64,000 nucleotides of DNA, from positions 496,001 through 560,000 of the forward strand of contig NZ_JAHWXN010000002.1 of assembly GCF_023091245.1 (NCBI RefSeq). The letters are read 5' to 3'. Both the position numbers and the translations under genes were made by a program. The stretch is from Microbacterium croceum (GTDB lineage: Bacteria > Actinomycetota > Actinomycetes > Actinomycetales > Microbacteriaceae). Positions within the stretch are counted from its first letter, which is position 1. Every line of letters begins with the position of its first letter. Below, one piece after another: positions 46,446-54,372 of this stretch. The notes under the pieces are model-generated. The model saw only the letters and a list, made by a program, of their open reading frames with translations, was not told the DNA's origin and did not search any database.

Positions 46446-47332
46446 GCATCCACCGCGGCATCGTCAGCAGCACGACCACCCTCACCCCGAACCTGGTGCG
46501 CATCACCCTCGGCGGCGAGGGCGTCGCCGACTTCCTCAGCACCGGCATCGGCGACGAGTACGTGCGCGTGTTCTTCCCGCATGGAGAGGATCCCACCGAC
46601 GTCTCGCTGCCCGTGCCAGCCGGCGACTGGTGGGAGACGCCGGAGGGGGCACCGGAGGCCCCGATGCGCACCTACACGGTCAGCGGTGTGCGTCCGGATG
46701 CCGGCGAGCTCGACATCGACTTCGTCATCCATGAGGCGGGGGTCGCCGGTCCGTGGGCCGCCCGCGCCGAGCCCGGCCATGTGCTCGGGCTGAACGCGCC
46801 GACCGGCCTGTACGCACCCCCGGCCGACATCACCTGGCAGGTGCTCGTGGCCGACCTGACCGGTCTGCCCGCCGTCGCGCGCATCGCCACTGCGGCGCCG
46901 GAGGGCGTGCGCACCCGGGTCGTGCTCGAGGTGCCCAGCGCGCAGGATCAGATCGCGTTCGAGGTCGGCAGCGACGTGGAGGTCACCTGGGTCGTGGGCG
47001 GCAACGGTCAGGGGCCGAGCGCGCTCGGGCAGCTGGTACGCGGCATCGTCGACGACCGCCTCGCCCTCGACGAGGGATACGTCTGGGTGGCGGGCGAGAC
47101 GGTCGCGCTGCGCGATGTGCGCAAGTATCTGCGCAAGGAGCTCGGTCTGCCCGCGACGCGTTTCAAGGTCGTCGGCTACTGGACCCCGATCGCCGCCTGG
47201 GACGAGAAGTTCGCCGCACTGCCCCCCTTGGTGCAGAAGGAGCTCGACGCGATCTGGAGCGAGATCGACGACGACGAGCCGGAGGACGTGCAGGTGCGGT
47301 TCGAGGAGAGGCTCGACCAGCTCGGGCTCTGA
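46442..47332 (+). CDS. Siderophore-interacting FAD reductase (SIP/ViuB family)
   Basis: SIP proteins reduce ferric siderophores in the cytoplasm and release the iron, using a flavin and NAD(P)H. The 296 residues contain the FAD-binding MRTYTVSG (about 78-85) and the C-terminal NAD(P)H domain (GYVWVAGETVALRDVRKYLRKELG near 220). It starts at GTG (46442) overlapping the exporter-fold half B. It is the last gene of the iron operon and would take over substrate delivered by both transporters. Confidence 0.9.
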   Translation: MSIHRGIVSSTTTLTPNLVRITLGGEGVADFLSTGIGDEYVRVFFPHGEDPTDVSLPVPAGDWWETPEGAPEAPMRTYTVSGVRPDAGELDIDFVIHEAGVAGPWAARAEPGHVLGLNAPTGLYAPPADITWQVLVADLTGLPAVARIATAAPEGVRTRVVLEVPSAQDQIAFEVGSDVEVTWVVGGNGQGPSALGQLVRGIVDDRLALDEGYVWVAGETVALRDVRKYLRKELGLPATRFKVVGYWTPIAAWDEKFAALPPLVQKELDAIWSEIDDDEPEDVQVRFEERLDQLGL

Positions 47333-47378
47333 AGGAGGGGCGGCACTGCGGCTCTGTGAGGCGCCGCGCGAGCGTCTG

Positions 47379-47408
47379 TTGCCGATCGCTCGGCCTTCGC
47401 CGTACGTT
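47379..47408 (+). promoter_or_regulatory. Candidate promoter of the RibD-like gene
   Basis: TTGCCG (47379-47384), 18 bases, TACGTT (47403-47408), 34 bp before the ATG. Moderate match; it would separate this gene from the iron operon. Confidence 0.35.
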
Positions 47409-47441
47409 TGTCGCACACTCGACAAGTCCCCTGGAGATGAC

Positions 47442-48101
47442 ATGTCCCTCGTCCGCGTGCACAACTTCTCGGTCTCCCTCGACGGCTTCGGCGCCGGCGA
47501 AGGGCAGACCCTCGAGGCGCCGTTCGGCCACGCCGACTCGCGCCTGATGCAGTGGGCGTTCGGAACCCGCACGTTCCGCGAGATGGGACTGCCCGGTCCG
47601 ACCCCCGGCTCCACCGGCGTCGACGATGCGTTCGCCCGCCAGTGGGGACCCGGCATCGGCGCGGAGATCATGGGGCGCAACAAGTTCGGCCCGCAGCGTG
47701 GTGCGTGGGAGGACGAGGAGTGGCAGGGGTGGTGGGGCGATGAGCCCGTCTTCCGCACTCCGGTCGTGGTGCTGACGCATCACCCGCGACCGACGCTGGA
47801 GATGGCCGGAGGCACCACGTTTCACTTCGTCGACGCCGATCCCGTCGACGCACTGGCGCAGGCGCGTGCTCTGGCCGGTGACGGCGACATCCGCATCGGC
47901 GGAGGCGTCGACACCGTGCGGCAGTTCCTCGCTGCCGACCTGATCGACCACCTGCACATCGTGCTCGTGCCGATCGTGCTCGGCCGCGGCGAACGCCTGT
48001 GGGACGGACTGGAAGGACTCGAGGAGCGGTTCGACATCGCGGCGACGCCGTCACCCTCCGGCGTCGTGCACCTGGTGTTCACGCGGCGATCCGCGCGGTG
48101 A
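47442..48101 (+). CDS. RibD C-terminal / DHFR-family reductase
   Basis: A 219-residue protein with the dihydrofolate-reductase-like fold seen in RibD C-terminal domains (FSVSLDGFGAGEGQ near the N-terminus, IGAEIMGRNKFGPQRG near 75, and GGVDTVRQFLAADLIDHLHIVLVPI near 147). NADPH-binding reductases of this group act on varied substrates; the true substrate is unknown. It starts at the ATG at 47442 behind GGAGATGA. It follows the iron operon but has its own promoter candidate and a terminator cluster downstream. Confidence 0.8.
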   Translation: MSLVRVHNFSVSLDGFGAGEGQTLEAPFGHADSRLMQWAFGTRTFREMGLPGPTPGSTGVDDAFARQWGPGIGAEIMGRNKFGPQRGAWEDEEWQGWWGDEPVFRTPVVVLTHHPRPTLEMAGGTTFHFVDADPVDALAQARALAGDGDIRIGGGVDTVRQFLAADLIDHLHIVLVPIVLGRGERLWDGLEGLEERFDIAATPSPSGVVHLVFTRRSAR

Positions 48102-48133
48102 CGACCTGACGACCGGGAGGGGTCGTCAGGTCG
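48102..48133 (+). terminator. Terminator hairpin 1
   Basis: CGACCTGACGACC (48102-48114) and its exact complement (48121-48133), immediately after the RibD-like stop. Confidence 0.7.
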
Positions 48134-48149
48134 CGAGGCGTCACGCCAC

Positions 48150-48186
48150 CCGTGGGTGGTCGCGGTGTTGCTGCGACCACCCACGG
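48150..48186. terminator. Terminator hairpin 2
   Basis: CCGTGGGTGGTCGC (48150-48163) pairs perfectly with 48173-48186 around a 9-base loop, second of three tandem hairpins. Confidence 0.6.
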
Positions 48187-48189
48187 AAC

Positions 48190-48217
48190 GTCAGGGCTCG
48201 TTCGCGCGAGCCCTGAC
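48190..48217 (-). terminator. Terminator hairpin 3
   Basis: GTCAGGGCTCG (48190-48200) and CGAGCCCTGAC (48207-48217) around a 6-base loop, 3 bp after the hsp20 stop on the minus strand. A likely hsp20 terminator. Confidence 0.6.
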
Positions 48218-48220
48218 CGG

Positions 48221-48649
48221 TCAGGCCGTCACTGCCTTGGCGTTGTGAGAGCCGACCGAATCGATCTGGATCTTGCGCGGCTTGGCACGCTCGGCGATCG
48301 GGATCACCACGCTGAGCACGCCGTTGTCGTAGGTGGCGCTGATGCCCTGCGCGTCTACGTCGTCACCGATCGTGAAGCGGCGGACGTAGGACCCGAACGG
48401 GCGTTCCTGTGCCAGCCAGCGCGAGTTGTCACGGTTCGCCTCGGTGCGTTCGGCGCGGATCGTCAGGAGGTGGCCGTCGACATCGACATCCACCGACCCT
48501 GGGTCCACCCCCGGGAGGTCGGCGTTGAGGACGTAGCGGTCGCCTTCACGGAACAGGTCCACCGGCATCAGGCGCGGTTGCCGGCTGGTGTCGAAGACGC
48601 TCTGGGCGATGCGGTCCAGCTGGCTGAAAGGATCAAATGACATCGACAT
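48221..48649 (-). CDS. Hsp20 small heat-shock protein
   Basis: An ATP-independent chaperone that holds unfolding proteins. The 142-residue product has the alpha-crystallin domain from about residue 30 (PVDLFREGDRYVLNADLPGVDPGSVDVDVDG broken at VDVDVDG, then NDNGVLSVVIPI-like YDNGVLSVVIPIAE near 108, the A-x-x-x-n-GvL motif). Starting at the ATG at 48649 places AAGGAGA at a good distance; an in-frame ATG at 48670 would extend it. It lies downstream of a 103-residue unknown gene and opposite an HspR-like regulator. Confidence 0.92.
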   Translation of the reverse strand: MSMSFDPFSQLDRIAQSVFDTSRQPRLMPVDLFREGDRYVLNADLPGVDPGSVDVDVDGHLLTIRAERTEANRDNSRWLAQERPFGSYVRRFTIGDDVDAQGISATYDNGVLSVVIPIAERAKPRKIQIDSVGSHNAKAVTA

Positions 48650-48682
48650 GGTGAAAGATTCTCCTTCCATGGGAGGACGGCG

Positions 48683-48994
48683 TCAGGAGCCGTCCGGTCG
48701 TAGCGGGTGATGAGAACGGCCGCGCGCGGCGGCCCCCTGCGGAGGCGCCCGCACCCGTTCGGAGAGTGCTCGGACCCACAGCTCCACGACCGGTGCTGTT
48801 CGGCGGCCCCGGAGAGCGCCGCGCTCTTCTGCGGGGCGCGGCACGGTGGCAGTCGCCGTGGACTCGGCCGCCAAGACGGCCACGATCTGCGCGAACTCCG
48901 ACGCGATCCACTCCGCATCCGCGGACACGATGTCCGCGAACTCTTCTTGCGCAGCAGTCACCTGCGTGTCATCCGCCTGGCACATCGCCGCCAT
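48683..48994 (-). CDS. Hypothetical protein in the hsp20 operon
   Basis: A 103-residue protein of no recognised family. The N-terminal half is acidic (AAQEEFADIVSADAEWIASEFAQIVAVLAAE), and the C-terminal half is basic and rich in Arg and Pro. It is convincing as a gene because its ATG at 48994 follows a near-perfect GGAGGTGATC ribosome binding site at 4 bases. It is promoter-proximal to hsp20 (33 bp), so may be induced with it. It may be an unknown partner of the chaperone. Confidence 0.65.
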   Translation of the reverse strand: MAAMCQADDTQVTAAQEEFADIVSADAEWIASEFAQIVAVLAAESTATATVPRPAEERGALRGRRTAPVVELWVRALSERVRAPPQGAAARGRSHHPLRPDGS

Positions 48995-49089
48995 ACGCGA
49001 TCACCTCCATACCTGTCGTCGCCTGCCGTCGCGGTGCCCGTGTGTCGTGGGCTCGCGACCCGGATAGATCTGGATCAACTGATGCATAT

Positions 49090-49118
49090 TTTCTACACCC
49101 AGATTTGACGAAATGCAA
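49090..49118 (-). promoter_or_regulatory. hsp20-operon promoter next to HspR-like gene
   Basis: On the minus strand, TTGCAT (49113-49118), 17 bases, TAGAAA (49090-49095). The region lies between divergent hsp20-operon and HspR-like genes and holds imperfect inverted repeats (TGCAT..TTT / AAATGCA), which could bind the regulator. A classic HAIR operator was not found. Confidence 0.55.
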
Positions 49119-49140
49119 GTCCATGCGAGATGCTCCCTTC

Positions 49141-49461
49141 ATGGATCAGACTTCCCGCGCCGTGCCGGTGTACACCATGAGCGTCGCGGCCGAACTCCTC
49201 GACCTGCCTCCGGCGACACTGCGGCTGTACGAGCGGAAAGGACTGGTCCTCCCGGCGCGCACCGACGGCGGAACCCGGCGCTACAGCGCGGATGACATCG
49301 ACCGCATGCGACGGATCGCCGACCACCAGAGTGACGGAATCAATCTGGCCGGCATCAGAACGGTCATGGGGCTCGAAGATGAGAACGCGGAGCTCAGGGC
49401 GACCCTCGATCGACGGGATCCCCGCCCCGACGCCCGCGAGAAGGACGACCCCGCGCCCTGA
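49141..49461 (+). CDS. HspR-like MerR-family regulator
   Basis: The 106-residue protein is a short MerR-type repressor similar to HspR. It contains MSVAAELLDLPPATLRLYERKGLV (helix-turn-helix at about 15-38), GGTRRYSADDIDRMRRI and GINLAGIRTVMGLE, which match the HspR family. Divergence from hsp20 supports heat-shock control. An earlier ATG at 49124 would add residues without a better ribosome binding site. The acidic tail ends DDPAP. Confidence 0.8.
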   Translation: MDQTSRAVPVYTMSVAAELLDLPPATLRLYERKGLVLPARTDGGTRRYSADDIDRMRRIADHQSDGINLAGIRTVMGLEDENAELRATLDRRDPRPDAREKDDPAP

Positions 49462-49493
49462 CGCGACGCCGGGAGAACCCGCGGGTCGACGCG

Positions 49494-50141
49494 TCAGGGG
49501 CGTGCGGGCGACGCACGGCACGCGGCCAGCGCGATCGCCACGGCACCCAGCACCACGGCGGCGATCAGGAGGGCCACCCCGCCTCCGAGCCGGTGAGCCG
49601 CCGCGCCCACGACCGCTCCGCCCGCAAGCGCGCCCCACAACAGCAGGGGACGCTGCCACGCTGTACGCGAGCGCCCTGTGACCAGTGCCGCGAGCGCCAA
49701 CCCGAGGCTCACCAGCGTGCCGGTGGCATAGGTGATCGCGACCCGCGCGCGTCCTTCCGACAGATACAGAGTGTTCAGCGCGCCCATCGCCGCCGCGAGC
49801 AGCAGAAACCGCCACGGTCCGTCGGGCAGCAGGAATGAAAGGCCGGCGCTGAGCGCGACGGCGGCGGCGGATGCGGCCACAGCCCAGGCCCGTTGTTGTC
49901 CGTGCCGACCGATGAGAGCCCCGGCGGTGACGCCGACGACGAACGCCGCGACGAGCGAGAGCGGCAGGAACACCACCCCCGCCCCTTGCGCGATGACCTC
50001 GACACCCGCCTGGGTGGAGTTGCCACTCATGAACGAGACGAACAGGCCTCCCGTCTCGATGAAGCCGATGGCGTCGACGTATCCCGCGATACCGCCGAGC
50101 AGCAAAGAGAGCAGCAGGCCGCGACGTGTCACGTCTCTCAT
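49494..50141 (-). CDS. YoaK-family (DUF1275) membrane protein
   Basis: A 215-residue protein of about six helices. It begins MRDVTRRGLLLSLLLGGIAG, and the family motifs GYVDAIGFIETGGLFVSFMSGNST (near 19, split by FVSFMSGNST) and GRARVAITYATGTLVSLG (near 127) fit DUF1275. Members are thought to be transporters; no function is established. Start at the ATG at 50141. Read-through from the upstream tRNA-like gene is blocked by its terminator, so it would need its own promoter. Confidence 0.82.
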   Translation of the reverse strand: MRDVTRRGLLLSLLLGGIAGYVDAIGFIETGGLFVSFMSGNSTQAGVEVIAQGAGVVFLPLSLVAAFVVGVTAGALIGRHGQQRAWAVAASAAAVALSAGLSFLLPDGPWRFLLLAAAMGALNTLYLSEGRARVAITYATGTLVSLGLALAALVTGRSRTAWQRPLLLWGALAGGAVVGAAAHRLGGGVALLIAAVVLGAVAIALAACRASPARP

Positions 50142-50199
50142 GCCAGGAGCCTCATGCTGCGAGTCTAGGAGGCTGTGCCACCACAGCCGTCGAAGGAGA

Positions 50200-50237
50200 A
50201 GCCCCGCGAGCCCTGAATCATCAGGACAAGCGGGGCT
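50200..50237 (-). terminator. Terminator of the tRNA-like gene
   Basis: AGCCCCGC (50200-50207) pairs with GCGGGGCT (50230-50237), with an inner stem (50210-50216 / 50221-50227). On the minus strand the hairpin is followed by TTCTCCTTCG, partly U-rich. It starts 8 bp after the tRNA-like CCA. Confidence 0.7.
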
Positions 50238-50244
50238 CCCGACA

Positions 50245-50320
50245 TGGACGCGACGGCGGGAGTCGAACCCGCAACGCCACCAGGTATGAACTGAGGCCCG
50301 GGACCGCCCGGATCGCCGCG
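50245..50320 (-). tRNA. Atypical tRNA-like gene, anticodon CAT
   Basis: A 76-base minus-strand sequence ends with encoded CCA. All seven acceptor pairs form (CGCGGCG with CGTCGCG, one G-U), and the T-arm is a normal GCGGG TTCGACT CCCGC. A 4-bp anticodon stem with loop TTCATAC gives anticodon CAT (50286-50288). It departs from normal tRNAs: position 8 is A, the D-arm is a CCGG hairpin without the usual features, and the anticodon stem has an outer mismatch. Numbering still fits 76. A following terminator suggests it is transcribed. Could be a degenerate tRNA-Met/Ile2 or another structured RNA. Confidence 0.45.
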
Positions 50321-50472
50321 ATGAGCACGACGTTACCCGGCCGTGATCTGCAAAGCCAGGGAGGGCGCCTGAGATGACGCCAGGAGTCGACGGATGACGC
50401 AGGGTGTCATCCACGGGGACGGGCCGGGCACCAGCGCGCGGCATCCTGGGCGGGCGGATGCCGGGCGCACGC

Positions 50473-51471
50473 TCAGTCGGCGAGTCTGATCACGGTCTTG
50501 CCGCGACCCCCTCCCCCGGCGAGCCCGGCCAGCGCTTCCGGCAGTCGCGTGAACGGATACGTCTGCGCGACCACCGGCCGCAGCACGCCCTGATCGATCA
50601 GGGCGGCGATCTCGCCGAGCTGCGCGCCGTCCGCCCGCATGAACAGGAACTCGTAGGTCACCCCGAGCTTCTTCGCCTGACGGCGGATCCGCAGGCTGAG
50701 CGCGGTGATCGCCAGCCGCAGGAGTGGATTCATGCCCCGGGCTGCGGCGAATGCAGGATCGGGTGGGCCGGAGATGCCGATCGCCCTACCGCCCCGCTTC
50801 AGCACCCGCAGCGACCTTTCGAGGTTCTCGCCACCGAGGCTGTCGAGCACCAGGTCGTAGCCCGACAGCTCCTCCGCGAAGTCCTGCGCGCGGTAGTCGA
50901 TCACGACGTCGGCGCCGAGCTCGCGCACGAACGCGGCGTTCGCCGCGCTCACCGTGGTCGCCACCGTCGCCCCCAGGTGTGCAGCGAGCTGGATCGCGAT
51001 CGAACCGACTCCCCCTGCACCGGCATGGATGAGCACCTTCTGCCCCGGGCCCACCCCGCCGCGCTCCACCAGTGCCTGCCACGCCGTGAGCGCGACCAGC
51101 GGCAGCGAGCCCGCCTCGACCATCGAGATGCTCGTGGGCACGAGGGCGAGGTCGGCCTCCGCAACCGCGATCCGCTCGGCGAACGTCCCGATGCGGGAGT
51201 CGTCCGGCCGGGCGAAGACGCGGTCACCCGGCTGGAAGCGCCGCACCAGCCGGCCGACGCGGATCACCGTGCCGGCCAAGTCGTTGCCCAGGATCAGCGG
51301 CAGCTCGTAGGGCAGGATCTGCGCGAACTCACCGTTGCGGATCTTCTCGTCCAGCTGGTTGAGACTGGCCGCTTCGACCCGGACCAGGACGTCCCGGTCC
51401 CCCACCACGGGTTCCGGAACGTCTCTGAGGACCAGCGGCTGCTTGTACTTCTCGACGACGAATGCGCGCAT
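50473..51471 (-). CDS. Zinc-independent quinone oxidoreductase / alcohol dehydrogenase family
   Basis: A 332-residue medium-chain dehydrogenase/reductase, NADP(H)-dependent. N-terminal half has the GroES-like fold (VVGDRDVLVRVEAASLNQLDEKIRNGE), with no zinc-binding Cys cluster; the NADP site is LIHAGAGGVGSIAIQLA near residue 145. Family members reduce quinones or enones. It is 39 bp after the SDR gene, on the same strand, so the two probably form one unit. Divergent from a TetR regulator. Confidence 0.88.
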   Translation of the reverse strand: MRAFVVEKYKQPLVLRDVPEPVVGDRDVLVRVEAASLNQLDEKIRNGEFAQILPYELPLILGNDLAGTVIRVGRLVRRFQPGDRVFARPDDSRIGTFAERIAVAEADLALVPTSISMVEAGSLPLVALTAWQALVERGGVGPGQKVLIHAGAGGVGSIAIQLAAHLGATVATTVSAANAAFVRELGADVVIDYRAQDFAEELSGYDLVLDSLGGENLERSLRVLKRGGRAIGISGPPDPAFAAARGMNPLLRLAITALSLRIRRQAKKLGVTYEFLFMRADGAQLGEIAALIDQGVLRPVVAQTYPFTRLPEALAGLAGGGGRGKTVIRLAD

Positions 51472-51510
51472 GACTCCGTGCTCTCCCTTTGCTCGATCGA
51501 CGGTCGCGGA

Positions 51511-52224
51511 TCAGGCCGCCGCGGCCCGGAGCTGCGGGTAGAGCGCTTCCAGCGGCGCGCTCAGGCCCGCCTTGACCTGCACCGAGGTCTCGTCGGCGAG
51601 CACTTCGTACTCGCCGCGCTCGGTCGCGTCGAGGACGGCACGCACCAGCTCGGCGGGGTCGGTCTTCGGGTCGTCGACGTGCGCGGCCATCGCGGTGTCG
51701 ACGTAGCCGACGTGCACCCCGACGACGTGCACTCCCGCCGGCGCCAGCTCGAGCCGCAGCGAGTTCGTCACCGACCACAGCGCCGCCTTCGTGGCGCTGT
51801 AGATCCCGGCGACCGCGAACCACGAGAGCGCGGAGTGGATGTCGATGATCGTGGCACCGGGGCGACCGGCGAGGAGCGGGGCGTAAGCGCGCGCGAGGAA
51901 CAGCGGCCCGAGGAAGTTGGTCTCGACGTTGCTGCGGATGTCGTCATCCGAATGGCTCAGGATGCCGGCCGTCGGCACGGACGCCCCCGCATTGTTGATC
52001 AGCACGGTCACATCGGGTGCCGCCTCCACGACGGCACTGATCGATGCGGGATCGGTGACGTCGAGAGCGAGAGGCACCACCCGCTCGTCATCCCAGGTCC
52101 GCGGCGTGCGGGCCGTCGCGTAGACCTTGGCGGCACCGCGCGCGAGCGCCTCGGCGACGAACTGCGTGCCGATGCCTCCGTTCGCTCCGGTGATGAGGAC
52201 GACGGATCCGGTGAGTGAAGGCAT
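51511..52224 (-). CDS. Short-chain dehydrogenase/reductase
   Basis: The 237-residue SDR has TGANGGIG (residues 13-20) for cofactor binding, NNAG (near 78), and the catalytic YSATK (near 137) with an upstream Ser. Substrate unknown. It starts at the ATG at 52224 and is the first gene of a two-gene unit with the quinone oxidoreductase. A palindromic operator lies between it and the divergent TetR gene, suggesting repression by that regulator. Confidence 0.9.
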   Translation of the reverse strand: MPSLTGSVVLITGANGGIGTQFVAEALARGAAKVYATARTPRTWDDERVVPLALDVTDPASISAVVEAAPDVTVLINNAGASVPTAGILSHSDDDIRSNVETNFLGPLFLARAYAPLLAGRPGATIIDIHSALSWFAVAGIYSATKAALWSVTNSLRLELAPAGVHVVGVHVGYVDTAMAAHVDDPKTDPAELVRAVLDATERGEYEVLADETSVQVKAGLSAPLEALYPQLRAAAA

Positions 52225-52286
52225 GGACTGTTCTCTCTTCTTTGCGACAATGGATTCTGAGTGCGCACGTAAGCGACTTCACTCAT

Positions 52287-52304
52287 AACTGAACACACTC
52301 AGTT
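52287..52304. promoter_or_regulatory. TetR-type operator
   Basis: AACTGAACACACTCAGTT is a perfect inverted repeat (6-bp arms, 6-bp spacer) between the divergent SDR and TetR genes. Both reading directions have a promoter position near it. This size and symmetry are typical for a TetR operator. Confidence 0.65.
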
Positions 52305-52322
52305 TCTATTCCCGGAGGTTCC

Positions 52323-52922
52323 ATGTCATCCGACGCAGCCGTGGGCCGCCGCGAGCGCAACAAGCAGCAGAAGCTCGCGCGCATCACCGCGGCAGCCGCC
52401 GAGCTCTTCGCGGAGCGCGGCATCGACGACGTCACGACGCAGCAGATCGCCGAACGGGCGGATGTCGGCACCGGCACGCTGTTCCTCTACGCCAAGACCA
52501 AGGGTGAGCTGCTGCTGCTGGTGCAGAACACGCACTACGCCGTCGCGCTCGAGTCGGGGATCGCGATGGCCGCGCGCATCTCCGATCCCCTCGACGCGCT
52601 CATGGCGCTGCTGCGTCCGATCATCGAGTGCAATCGCGTGCAGATCGACAACGGGCGCGTCTACCTGCGCGAGATGGTGTTCGGCGACCCATCGGACGCG
52701 CATCACGCGGAAGCGCTGCGCATCGTCGCGGCCACGGAGGATGCGGCAGCCGCGATCCTGCGACGCGACCCGGCGGTCACCGAGGACGACGCCGCATCGC
52801 TGGCGCGGATCATCTCGGGCATCATGTTCCTGACGATGAGTGCGAGCCTCAAGGTCGGCCTCACCGTCGACGAACTCGCCGACGACGTGCGCCGACAGAT
52901 CGGCGCCCTGCTCGCCCGCTAG
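52323..52922 (+). CDS. TetR-family regulator
   Basis: A 199-residue protein with the TetR DNA-binding helix-turn-helix (LFAERGIDDVTTQQIAERAD, then VGTGTLFLYAKTKGEL at about 40-60). The C-terminal ligand domain is helical (LARIISGIMFLTMSASLKVGL). Start at the ATG at 52323 behind GGAGG. It most likely represses the SDR/quinone-oxidoreductase unit and itself through the palindrome 20 bp upstream. Confidence 0.9.
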   Translation: MSSDAAVGRRERNKQQKLARITAAAAELFAERGIDDVTTQQIAERADVGTGTLFLYAKTKGELLLLVQNTHYAVALESGIAMAARISDPLDALMALLRPIIECNRVQIDNGRVYLREMVFGDPSDAHHAEALRIVAATEDAAAAILRRDPAVTEDDAASLARIISGIMFLTMSASLKVGLTVDELADDVRRQIGALLAR

Positions 52923-52926
52923 TCAC

Positions 52927-54372
52927 CTACCGCCGAATAGAGTCCTGGAAGGGGTTCGGTTCGAGCGTGTAGTCCGTGGACGCGTCGGACCAGGTGCCGC
53001 CGTCGGCCGGCTGACGTCTCCGGCGCACCGCGGCGAGCGCACCCGTGACCGGGACCCCGACCGCGAGTGCCGCCGCGCCCCGCACGGTGCGGTCTTCGGT
53101 GCCGAGCACGCTCGCCCGATGCCAGGCGTCGTGCAGCGCGCCGCCGCGTGCCGCCGGCACACGCTTCGCGGGCAGGGCCCCCGCGCGGCGGAGGGCGACG
53201 AGCTGCTCGACGCGTTCCCACCACGTCGACTCGGATTCGGGGTGGAAGTAGTTGTCGCGCAGCCAGTCCGGATGCGGATGCCGGAACCTCCCCGCGACGA
53301 CCTCGCTCCGCCCACCGAGAAGCCCGCTCCCCACGAACACCGTGTTCAACAGGCTCTTGCTCACCCCGAACGAGTCGAGCGCGATCACCGGAATGCCCAG
53401 GGCTGTCGCCTCGATCGCGGCCGTGGAACTCACGGTGACGAGCCCGGCTGCGCTGTCGAGCGCCGAGGCCATCGAGTCGTAGGAGAAGACCAGGTTGTCG
53501 GGTCGCTGCTCCGGCAACAGCTCCGCATAGGGCGCGCACTCGAGGTGCGTCTCGGACTCCCCCGGCCGGGAGCGCAGCTTCACGACCACGCGCCTTCCCG
53601 GATCGGCCTCGGCCGCACGCACCAGCATCGCCGCGATCTCCGCACGCTCCGCGCGCTCGACCGGCACCAGGGCCTGCGCGGCGAACACGATGTCGGTGGC
53701 CGCGGGCCGCACCGCGACGGGAGTCGACGGACGCTCGGCCACCACGACAGCGCCCTGGCTCCGCGCCACGGCATCCACGCGTACGTGCTCCGGCTTCAGC
53801 ATCCGCTGTCGCCGCCGCGCGAAGGGCAGTGTGGCGAGCGCGGTGGGGAGCGTCACGCCGATGCGTCGCCCCAGCTCCGCGAAGGCGCGCTGCTCGCGGT
53901 GGGAGTGCAGGATGAGCAGATCGGTGTGGCGGCGGTAGTCCAGGGCACCGCGCTGCGCGGGGATCGCCATGCCGGGAAGTCCGGAGATCGTGACCGGCCG
54001 GTGGGTGAGCGCGTCGATCACACGCCCCAACAATCGTACGAACGGCCCACGCCCGGCGAGCAGCACGACGTCGGGCCGCTGCCCTTCGAGCCAGGCCTGC
54101 ACGTCGGCGAAACGCACACGGGTGACCGCATCGGCCGCCATGCCGGTTCCGGCCAGCGCCGTGCGCTGCTGATCGACGCTCGCGGTGAGAGGTGTGCGCA
54201 CCAGCAGCAGGTGCGCACGGATGCCGGGCACCGCACCGAGCAGCGACGCCGACCATTTCACGAACGAGTCGGCATCGGCAATCGCGACGACCCGCAGTCC
54301 CTCGTGACTCCTGGGTGCCCCGCTCATGCGCTCTCCGGTCATGCGCTCTCCGGTCATGCGGTCTCCTGTCAT
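52927..54372 (-). CDS. DUF6716 putative glycosyltransferase
   Basis: The 481-residue protein ends the nonulosonate cluster. It resembles DUF6716 putative glycosyltransferases: GT-B-like with ADADSFVKWSASLLG near the N-terminus, and a C-terminal NLVFSYDSMASALDSAAGLVT followed by VSSTAAIEATALGIPVIALDS, a motif of nucleotide-sugar-dependent capsule enzymes. The start region holds three full copies of a 15-bp repeat, giving in-frame ATGs at 54372, 54357, 54342 and 54327. The first overlaps the neuB stop by 4 bases. No membrane segment. Acceptor unknown. Confidence 0.7.
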   Translation of the reverse strand: MTGDRMTGERMTGERMSGAPRSHEGLRVVAIADADSFVKWSASLLGAVPGIRAHLLLVRTPLTASVDQQRTALAGTGMAADAVTRVRFADVQAWLEGQRPDVVLLAGRGPFVRLLGRVIDALTHRPVTISGLPGMAIPAQRGALDYRRHTDLLILHSHREQRAFAELGRRIGVTLPTALATLPFARRRQRMLKPEHVRVDAVARSQGAVVVAERPSTPVAVRPAATDIVFAAQALVPVERAERAEIAAMLVRAAEADPGRRVVVKLRSRPGESETHLECAPYAELLPEQRPDNLVFSYDSMASALDSAAGLVTVSSTAAIEATALGIPVIALDSFGVSKSLLNTVFVGSGLLGGRSEVVAGRFRHPHPDWLRDNYFHPESESTWWERVEQLVALRRAGALPAKRVPAARGGALHDAWHRASVLGTEDRTVRGAAALAVGVPVTGALAAVRRRRQPADGGTWSDASTDYTLEPNPFQDSIRR

